Part shown: positions 56,346 to 64,000 of the stretch, piece by piece | Position numbering within the stretch: the stretch's first letter is position 1 | How the letters are laid out: each line of letters opens with the position of its first letter | Assembly (NCBI GenBank): GCA_021186555.1 | Contig: JAJKFL010000237.1 | Location: 42,268,483-42,332,482 of the forward strand | Length of the DNA stretch: 64,000 nt | Reading direction: 5' to 3' | Source of the DNA: Reticulitermes speratus | Lineage: Eukaryota > Arthropoda > Insecta > Blattodea > Rhinotermitidae | The notes under the pieces: model-generated | Seen by the model: only the letters and a program-made list of their open reading frames with translations | Told to the model about the DNA's origin: nothing | Database searches by the model: none | Position numbers and translations under genes: made by a program

Positions 56346-56504
56346 GCCTCATATTACGTCATAGCTGCTTCCTCTTCAATTAGTTACATTCGACGCTTGT
56401 AGTATGAGCCGCTGAGAGCGCCCTTCAATATATAAATGAACGTACATGAGACGCCTAAGGCACTCAACGTAACGCAACCACCAAAGCTGACTACTGCGTA
56501 GACC

Positions 56505-56560
56505 AGGGTCTGAAACAGACGCACTACGCGAGCCGCACGCCGTTTTGAGCAATCATGAAG
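56505..56560 (+). mobile_element. Possible hAT-type left terminus
   Basis: CAGGGTCTGAAACAGACGCA followed by CTACGCGAGCCGCACGC matches the style of hAT ends (CAGGGGTCTGAAC ... GCGAGCCGC). The right end is not identified; 56560-56990 is otherwise unrecognised. Confidence 0.4.
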
Positions 56561-56994
56561 CAAGCACATTTATTACAATTAAACACACCACTGAGCTGAT
56601 CGATAGTTTTAATAACACAACCAAAATGTATTATAATTATAATTATAATTATTGACTTTAAAACTTCAGTGCATTGTTATCTGTTTGCTGACGAACGTTG
56701 CAAGTTACATCCAGCGATGGCAAGCATTGTGTGCCTTAAGAGAAGTTACAAAACTCGTTTTAAATAAAAAAGTCTTCAACACTGACTGCGCCACATTGCG
56801 TAATTTGAGTAAGTTCAGCGACAGGCTGTATAAAATAAAGGCGCAAGTGACGCGCTTCAGACGCCTGGCGCGTCTGCAGTGCCAGACACGAGCCATCGTA
56901 ACACGAAACACGGTGTTAACTGGTCGACAGAAGTTGCAGAAACTGACGATGTGACACTTTGAGACTTGTGTCGGAGTTCCCTTCATTGCCAGCG

Positions 56995-57655
56995 TGTTTA
57001 ACGTGTCACGCGATCGCACGAACTGTTCAGTCGCCACTACAGGAACTGTCTGTATGTACACAGTCGCCACTACAGGAACTGTCTGTATGTACACAGTCGC
57101 CACTACAGGAACTGTCTGTATGTACACAGTTCATATGTGTTTAACGTGTCATGCGATCGATCGCACAAACTGTCAGTCGCCACTACAGGAACTGTCTGTA
57201 TGTACACAGTCGCCACTACAGGAACTGTCTGTATGTACACAGTTCATATGTGTTTAACGTGTCATGCGATCGATCGCACGAACTGTCAGTCGCCACTACA
57301 GGAACTGTCTGTATGTACACAATCGCCACTACAGGAACTGTCTGTATGTACACAGTTCATATGTGTTTAACGTGTCACGCGATCGATCGCACGAACTGTC
57401 AGTCGCCACTGCAGGAACTGTCTGTATGTACACAGTCGCCACTACAGGAACTGTCTGTATGTACACAGTTCATATGTGTTTAACGTGTCACGCGATCGAT
57501 CGCACGAACTGTCAGTCGCCACTACAGGAACTGTCTGTATGTACACAGTCGCCACTACAGGAACTGTCTGTATGTACACAGTCGCCACTACAGGAACTGT
57601 CTGTATGTACACAGTCGCCACTACAGGAACTGTCTGTATGTACACAGTTCATATG
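56995..57655. repeat. 33-bp repeat organised in 113-bp higher-order units
   Basis: The 33-bp unit GTCGCCACTACAGGAACTGT + CTGTATGTACACA occurs in groups of 3, 2, 2, 2 and 4. Groups are separated by a 47-bp linker (CATATGTGTTTAACGTGTCA, CGCGATCGATCGCACGAAC). The 33+33+47 block repeats every 113 bp (for example 57151, 57264, 57377). Confidence 0.95.
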
Positions 57656-57854
57656 CCGTGGCATCTCGCGTGATTTCAGGCTTCCGCTGCGATGTAAATG
57701 AAGTATTCGCTCTTCTGGGATGTTACGCAGCGTAGATTGGTACTTATTTACCGACGTTTCGGCACAAATTATCGGTCCCATCTTCAAGGGTCAAGCAGTC
57801 CAAGAAGAAATGTTAAAATTATAGAATGTATAAACCAAAGCACAAAACAACAAC

Positions 57855-60585
57855 ATGGACACTAAGGTTAGTACTGGCACTTACCAACATGGACACTAAG
57901 GTTAGTACTGGCACTTACCAACATGGACACTAAGGTTAGTACTGGCACTTACCAACATGGACACTAAGGTTAGTACTGGCACTTACCAACATGGACACTA
58001 AGGTTAGTACTGGCACTTACCAACATGGACACTAAGGTTAGTACTGGCACTTACCAACATGGACACTAAGGTAGTAGTGGCACTTACCAACATGGACACT
58101 AAGGTTAGTACTGGCACTTACCAACATGGACACTAAGGTTAGTATTGGCACTTACCAACATGGACACTATGGTTAGTACTGGCACTTACCAACATGGACA
58201 CTAAGGTTAGTACTGGCACTTACCAACATGGACACTAAGGTTAGTACTGGCACTTACCAACATGAACACTAAGGTTAGTACTGGAACTTACCAACATGGA
58301 CACTATGGTTAGTACTGGCACTTACCAACATGGGCACTATGGTTAGTACTGGCACTTACCAACATGGACACTAAGGTTAATACTGGCACTTACCAACATG
58401 GACACTATGGTTAGTACTGGCACTTACCAACATGGACACTAAGGTTAGTACTGACACTTACCAACATGGACACTAAGGTTAGTACTGACACTTACCAACA
58501 TGGACACTAAGGTTAGTACTGGCACTTACCAACATGGACACTAAGGTTAGTACTGGCACTTACCAACATGGACACTATGGTTAGTACTGGCGCTTACCAA
58601 CATGGACACTTAAGGTTAGTACTGTCACTTACCAACATGGACACTTAAGGTTAGTACTGTCACTTACCAACATGGACACTATGGTTAGTACTGGCACTTA
58701 CCAACATGGACACTAAGGTTAGTACTGGCACTTACCAACATGGACACTATGGTTAGTACTGGCACTTACCAACATGGACACTATGGTTAGTACTGGCACT
58801 TACCAACATGGACACTATGGTTAGTACTGGCACTTACCAACATGGACACTATGGTTAGTATTGGCACTTACCAACATGGACACTATGGTTAGTACTGGCA
58901 CTTACCAACATGGATACTAAGGTTAGTACTGGCACTTACCAACATGGACACTATGGTTAGTACTGGCACTTACCAACATGGACACTTAAGGTTAGTACTG
59001 GCACTTACCAACATGGACACTATGGTTAGTACTGGCACTTACCAACATGGACACTAAGGTTAGTACTGGCACTTACCAACATGGACACTAAGGTTAGCAC
59101 TGGCACTTACCAACATGGACACTAAGGTTAGTACTGGCACTTACCAACATGGACACTATGGTTAGTACTGGCACTTACCAACATGGACACTATGGTTAGT
59201 ACTGGCACTTACCAACATGGACACTATGGTTAGTACTGGCACTTACCAACATGGACACTAAAGTTAGTACTGGCACTTACCAACATGGACACTAAGGTTA
59301 GTACTGGCACTTACCAACATGGACACTAAGGTTAGTACTGGCACTTACCAACATGGACACTATGGTTAGTACTGGCACTTACCAACATGGACACTATGGT
59401 TAGTACTGACACTTACCAACATGGACACTATGGTTAGTACTGGCACTTACCAACATGGACACAGGTTAGTACTGGCACTTACAACATGGACACTAAGGTT
59501 AGTACTGGCACTTACCAACATGAACACTAAGGTTAGTACTGGCACTTACCAACATGGACACTATGGTTAGTACTGGCACTTACCAACATGGGCACTATGG
59601 TTAGTACTGGCACTTACCAACATGGACACTAAGGTTAATACTGGCACTTACCAACATGGACACTATGGTTAGTACTGGCACTTACCAACATGGGCACTAA
59701 GGTTAGTACTGGCACTTACCAACATGGACACTAAGGTTAGTACTGGCACTTACCAACATGGACACTAAGGTTAGTACTGGCACTTACCAACATGGACACT
59801 AAGGTTAGTACTGGCACTTACCAACATGGACACTATGGTTAGTACTGGCGCTTACCAACATGGACACTTAAGGTTAGTACTGTCACTTACCAACATGGAC
59901 ACTTAAGGTTAGTACTGTCACTTACCAACATGGACACTATGGTTAGTACTGGCACTTACCAACATGGACACTAAGGTTAGTACTGGCACTTACCAACATG
60001 GACACTAAGGTTAGTACTGGCACTTACCAACATGGACACTATGGTTAGTACTGGCACTTACCAACATGGACACTATGGTTAGTACTGGCACTTACCAACA
60101 TGGACACTATGGTTAGTACTGGCACTTACCAACATGGATACTAAGGTTAGTACTGGCACTTACCAACATGGACACTATGGTTAGTACTGGCACTTACCAA
60201 CATGGACACTTTAATGTTAGTACTGGCACTTACCAACATGGACACTATGGTTAGTACTGGAACTTACCAACATGGACACTAAGGTTAGTACTGGCAGTTA
60301 CCAACATGGACACTAAGGTTAGCACTGGCACTTACCAACATGGACACTAAGGTTAGTACTGGCACTTACCAACATGGACACTATGGTTAGTACTGGCACT
60401 TACCAACATGGACACTATGGTTAGTACTGGCACTTACCAACATGGACACTAAGGTTAGTACTGGCACTTACCAACATGGACACTATGGTTAGTACTGGCA
60501 CTTACCAACATGGACACTATGGTTAGTACTGGCACTTACCAACATGGACACTATGGTTAGTACTGGCACTTACCAACACTGTAGA
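57855..60585. repeat. 34-bp tandem repeat, about 80 copies
   Basis: Unit ACCAACATGGACACTAAGGT + TAGTACTGGCACTT. Main variants are CTAAGG/CTATGG and rarer GGGCAC, GAACAC, GATACT, CGCTTACC and CTTAAGG. Rare variants recur in the same order 1,258 bp apart (37 units), for example GAACAC at 58263 and 59521 and CGCTTACC at 58591 and 59849, so about half the array is a duplicate of the other half. Confidence 0.97.
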
Positions 60586-60664
60586 ACTGTAGTGATCACG
60601 CTGTTATTTTGTGGCTTACTTTATGCATTTTTATAATTTTAACATTTTATATTGTACGTAAGAG

Positions 60665-60755
60665 ATTAGTGTACCTGTGTTATGTACTTAGTGTACCTGT
60701 GTTATGTACTTAGTGTACCTGGGTTATGTACTTAGTGTACCTGTGTTATGTACTG
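60665..60755. repeat. 22-bp tandem repeat, 4 copies
   Basis: Unit GTACCTGTGTTATGTACTTA + GT; one copy has GGGTTATG. It lies in the right arm of the fold-back element. Confidence 0.9.
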
Positions 60756-60920
60756 CTTTGTACTTAGGTCACCCTGAAGATGGCGATCGCCGAAACATGT
60801 AGGACGGTACAAACTTATGTATGACTTAATTTATGTTAATGTTGGTATAAGTGAATGCTTACGTAAGCAGCGCATGCAATGAACAACACATTTGCATGTA
60901 CTCTGTCCCGGTTGACTGAT

Positions 60921-61389
60921 CGTAATGACCACAGTAGGCTACAGCAGCAAGGACACTGCTGACACACTTGCCACTGCATCGTAATGACCACAGTAGGCTA
61001 CAGCAGCAAGGACACTGCTGACACACTTGCCACTGCATCGTAATGACCACAGTAGGCTACAGCAGCAAGGACACTGCTGACATACTTGCCACTGCATCGT
61101 AATGACCACAGTAGGCTACAGCAGCAAGGACACTGCTGACACACTTGCCACTGCATCGTAATGACCACAGTAGGCTACAGCAGCAAGGACACTGCTGACA
61201 CACTTGCCACTGCATCGTAATGACCACAGTAGGCTACAGCAGCAAGGACACTGCTGACACACTTGCCACTGCATCGTAATGACCACAGTAGGCTACAGCA
61301 GCAAGGACACTGCTGACACACTTGCCACTGCATCGTAATGACCACAGTAGGCTACAGCAGCAAGGACACTGCTGACACACTTGCCACTC
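60921..61389. repeat. 59-bp tandem repeat (second, unrelated family), 8 copies
   Basis: Unit CGTAATGACCACAGTAGGCT ... CTGCTGACACACTTGCCACT. It has the same length as the 37-40 kb family but unrelated sequence. Copies are nearly perfect. Confidence 0.97.
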
Positions 61390-61790
61390 TCTCACGTCTA
61401 TGGACAAACAGGTGCACAACACACTAATTAACGACAGTCTATCAACTGCGCTAATTAGATGTGAGGACGGTCACGTCAAACGCAAATAGGTCGGAATGAC
61501 ACGAGTACGTTATCTGAGACAAGCGCGAACACAGACTGTGATACAGCGTTTTGTAGTTACGAAGGCGCGCGCTGTCACAGACTAAGTCGGACGCTGAATC
61601 TCACTAACTAGGGTGAAGTGCGGATTGTATTCAGCTGGCTCAGGATAGGTTGAGTGACGGTATCCTGTGGACACGGTAATAGCAGCTTCTGTAACAGGCC
61701 GGTATAATGTTCACCGGCTGAGAGGCCATCAGCTTGGGTCTGTGCCCCACGGCGAAAGCAAGCAACCTGACCTTGTAAAGCCCAGTGGTA
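61390..61790. other. Non-coding stretch, nothing recognised
   Basis: Moderately GC-rich sequence between two arrays with no exon or transposon end identified. Confidence 0.35.
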
Positions 61791-62690
61791 ACTATATTTA
61801 CCGCCATGTTTAACATTCACAAACTCTACGTTCTGCCCACACAGTGTACTTATGTGTTTTGTGTGGATCTCAGAACAAACAGCGATTATTTCACTGTACA
61901 ACATTAACTGACTGGTTTGTATAACTGAGACGGAGTGTGTTTACTGCGCGGTACGGACTGTATTTATGTGTTTTGTGTGGATCTCAGAACAAACAGCGAT
62001 TATTTCACTGTACAACATTAACTGACTGGTTTGTATAACTGAGACGGAGTGTGTTTACTGCGCGGTACGGACTGTATTTATGTGTTTTGTGTGGATCTCA
62101 GAACAAACAGCGATTATTTCACTGTACAACATTAACTGACTGGTTTGTATAACTGAGACGGAGTGTGTTTACTGCGCGGTACGGACTGTATTCATGTGTT
62201 TTGTGTGGATCTCAGAACAAACAGCGATTATTTCACTGTACAGCATTAACTGACTGGTTTGTATAACTGAGACGGAGTGTGTTTACTGCGCGGTACGGAC
62301 TGTATTTATGTGTTTTGTGTGGATCTCAGAACAAACAGCGATTATTTCACTGTACAACATTAACTGACTGGTTTGTATAACTGAGACGGAGTGTGTTTAC
62401 TGCGCGGTACGGACTGTATTTATGTGTTTTGTGTGGATCTCAGAACAAACAGCGATTATTTCACTGTACAACATTAACTGACTGGTTTGTATAACTGAGA
62501 CGGAGTGTGTTTACTGCGCGGTACGGACTGTATTTATGTACAATGTATATTAACCCTCTAAAGCCCAGTGGTCACTATATGTACCGCCATGTTTAACATT
62601 CACAAATTCTACGTTCTGCCCACACAGTGATTTATGTGTTTTGTGTGGATCTCAGAACAAACAGCGATTATTTTCCTACACAACACAGAG
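61791..62690 (-). repeat. 114-bp tandem repeat, array D (-), 6 copies plus border and a partial unit
   Basis: Left border CCGCCATGTTTAACATTCAC / TTCTACGTTCTGCCCACACA-type (here CTCTACGTT), then six inverse units. A border segment follows (TGTATATTAACCCTCTAAAG, 62535-62630), then a truncated unit. It mirrors the composite structure of array C. Confidence 0.95.
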
Positions 62691-62699
62691 TGCTTGCAT

Positions 62700-63345
62700 T
62701 TTAGGCATTCTTTACATAGTGAAGATAGAATGCCTTATGTGCAGACCACATACGTGTGTCCGTCTGTAACCAGTTATTAGTGACTAAACCGTTTGTCGGA
62801 TTCTCACGAAGTTTAGCGTAGGAGTTCTTCATAAGAAGTTGTCAGGCAAGAGGGAGTTTCGTGAAAATCGGAACAGTGATAGTCATCCTTTGCTTGAGGG
62901 TGTAAATGAATGTGATGCTGCCTGCCTGTACTTCCGTGCGTGAAATTTGGTACATGAGCCTCCACCTGATGCCGTTCAGCGATTATGACTTTCGTGAAAA
63001 TCAGCACACTTAAAGCCACACTCCACTTTGGGACGTCGATAAATTCCTATTCACATTCATTGGCCGATTTGGGTGACATTCTGTACAACAGATCTGCACA
63101 TAATGCTGTCAAGCTTTTGCGAATTTCGTGAAAATCGGACCAGCGAAGGCCGCACTTTTGTTACGGGCGTCAGTGAAATTACATCTAGGCGTGCACCGTG
63201 AAACAGTATGATATTTAAGAACTAAGAATATATGTGTAATGTCTGTGTACTGCGTCACGTAGTGCGCCATTGCAGTCTTGTTACAACCGAGATGGAGTGT
63301 GTTTACTGAGCGGTACGACCTGTATCTTTATATATTATTCGGATT
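62700..63345 (+). repeat. Dispersed repeat (GTGAAAATCGG class)
   Basis: Repeated GTGAAAATCGGACCAGCGAA-like phrases occur at 62863, 62993 and 63131. The 63110-63190 part matches 3960-4050. The end (GGAGTGTGTTTACTGAGCGG + TACGACCTG) matches the sequence next to array B at 42940-42990. No protein is encoded. Confidence 0.55.
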
Positions 63346-63364
63346 AAATTTCACAGCTTTTTAT

Positions 63365-63560
63365 CAGAGTGCTTCGATTTTCACCAGTCAGTATCATTCC
63401 ACCAATGCGCCATATTTGTCTGCATCTAAATACTGCTCTTATCAGAAGGACAAACGGGCAAAGCGTGGGAACCTTCCAAAAAGCAATGTTGTTTCGGATA
63501 TCGGGGAGCATTGATAGAAAACTGTTTTCACTTGTTTTTTCGCCTTCAAACATTAAATTC
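63365..63560 (+). repeat. SINE family S3 tail copy
   Basis: CCAGTCAGTATCATTCCACC, ATCAGAAGGACAAACGGGCA and TTTCGGATATCGGGGAGCAT align with the S3 copies at 44985 and 45560. The amplified 91-bp segment is present once. Confidence 0.7.
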
Positions 63561-63797
63561 TATTAAGACAGGCTATACAATTGTCTACAGTGGCGATCAG
63601 TTCCTCGTCAAGCCAGTACACTGTATCCTGCTGTCCAACAGCTAGTGCTCACGTCACTTCCAGTTCACAGTGTGGGCGTGGCATTCACTGCTGACTGCGT
63701 GTGCTTCCAGGTCGCCGTCGTTACAGTTCCGGCTGATCGCCAGGGCGCGGCCCCTGCTTCTGACTCCACCACCCGACTTCAGATCTAACGACCTCAC

Positions 63798-64000
63798 CGC
63801 GACACACGCCGTGGGAGCAGGCGAAACCAGGCGAAGGGCAGCGCCACGTTACGTGACAGGAAAGGCCAAGATCTTGCACGACGCTTTCAAGGTTGAGTAT
63901 GCGGACACAAAGAGAGCTGCTGCCTTGACGACGGGGTGGAGAGGCAACAGTCACAAGACTGTCGCAAGCGGCGCAGTTAATGACTGCAGCAGCAACAGTA
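63798..64000 (-). CDS. Candidate upstream MCU exon (weak)
   Basis: A minus-strand frame stays open from the window edge to a donor-like GCG/GTGAGG at 63797. The donor is phase 1 ending in G, exactly what the first identified MCU exon (30917) needs: G|AA would give ...GVCR-E-VTVEYF. The region is CpG-rich, as a 5' exon often is. Against this, the peptide (for example VQDLGLSCHVTWRCPSPGFA) has no recognisable MCU similarity and no ATG lies in the window, although MCU N-termini are poorly conserved. The plus strand is open here as well. Treat as a hypothesis. Confidence 0.2.

Larger units (their letters stand above)
57700..60810. mobile_element. Fold-back element carrying the 34-bp array
   Basis: The left arm (57705-57850) has TCTTCTGGGATGTTACGCAG, CCGACGTTTCGGCAC, CCCATCTTCAAGG and AATGTTAAAATTATAGAATG. 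The right arm (60597-60805) carries the inverse order: GCATTTTTATAATTTTAACA, CACCCTGAAGATGGCGATC, GCCGAAACATG. The arms are inverted copies of one sequence and the 34-bp array fills the space between them. The right arm also holds a 22-bp direct repeat. This shows the minisatellite grew inside a fold-back repeat. Confidence 0.75.

Noticed and set aside
56652..56954. 100-codon plus-strand frame rich in basic residues
   Set aside because: It has a moderately protein-like composition but no domain I recognise. It lies next to a hAT-style terminus and could be transposon debris; evidence was too weak to call.
36018..61389. Regularly repeated units resembling a CRISPR array
   Set aside because: All arrays are head-to-tail without unique spacers, no cas genes are present, and the DNA is clearly eukaryotic.

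Overview
The window is eukaryotic nuclear DNA from an insect. Two lines of evidence point to a cockroach or termite (Blattodea). The readable protein fragments are insect-type: the TFIIB C-terminus is almost the arthropod consensus, and MCU carries the insect-style membrane segment. The repeat classes (tRNA-headed SINEs, LINE tails reading VFGPK..EEV, fold-back repeats with a GACGTTTCGG / CCATCTTCAGG signature) are ones I associate with blattodean genomes. The order is an inference from memory, not a search. Protein coding is sparse: about 1 kb in 64 kb.

Genes. The main gene is the mitochondrial calcium uniporter pore subunit (MCU), on the minus strand in five confidently placed exons: 30747-30917, 30325-30443, 30038-30184, 19813-20016 and 18139-18402. 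All four junctions are GT-AG and phase-compatible. Together they encode 300 residues, from the N-terminal matrix domain through the WDIME selectivity filter to the stop. The targeting-peptide exon(s) lie further right and were not found with confidence; a weak candidate runs off the window at 63798-64000. A single exon at 1668-1829 (minus) is the C-terminal exon of the general transcription factor TFIIB. Its other exons are not visible. One open frame at 8601-8852 (minus) may be the last exon of an unidentified gene.

Layout. 1-18 kb: the TFIIB exon, LINE tails, SINEs, an intact hAT-type MITE with an 8-bp target duplication (12097-12544), a 1-kb palindrome (12600-13668) and a hAT-like element carrying a 51-bp tandem array. 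18-31 kb: MCU, with a 10-kb intron filled by a decayed non-LTR retrotransposon, a pogo/Tigger-like transposon and arrays of 18, 21, 39, 64 and 40 bp. 32-62.7 kb: a field of minisatellite arrays (114, 63, 59, 38, 91, 45, 33/113, 34 and 59 bp). Two of these families (114 and 59 bp) recur in inverted orientation, giving a nested mirror-like order. 62.7-64 kb: dispersed-repeat tails, then CpG-rich DNA.

Main theme. Many arrays begin inside, or exactly at the end of, an identifiable mobile element: the pogo transposase DNA-binding domain, the pogo terminal repeat plus target site, a LINE ORF, a SINE body, a fold-back element and a hAT element. The window looks like a natural series of minisatellites nucleated by transposons, around and inside an essential mitochondrial gene. 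Two stretches (about 25.75-26.7 kb and 49.2-51.95 kb) are full of single-base losses and are probably poor assembly consensus. Long open frames inside arrays are by-products of unit lengths divisible by three, not genes.
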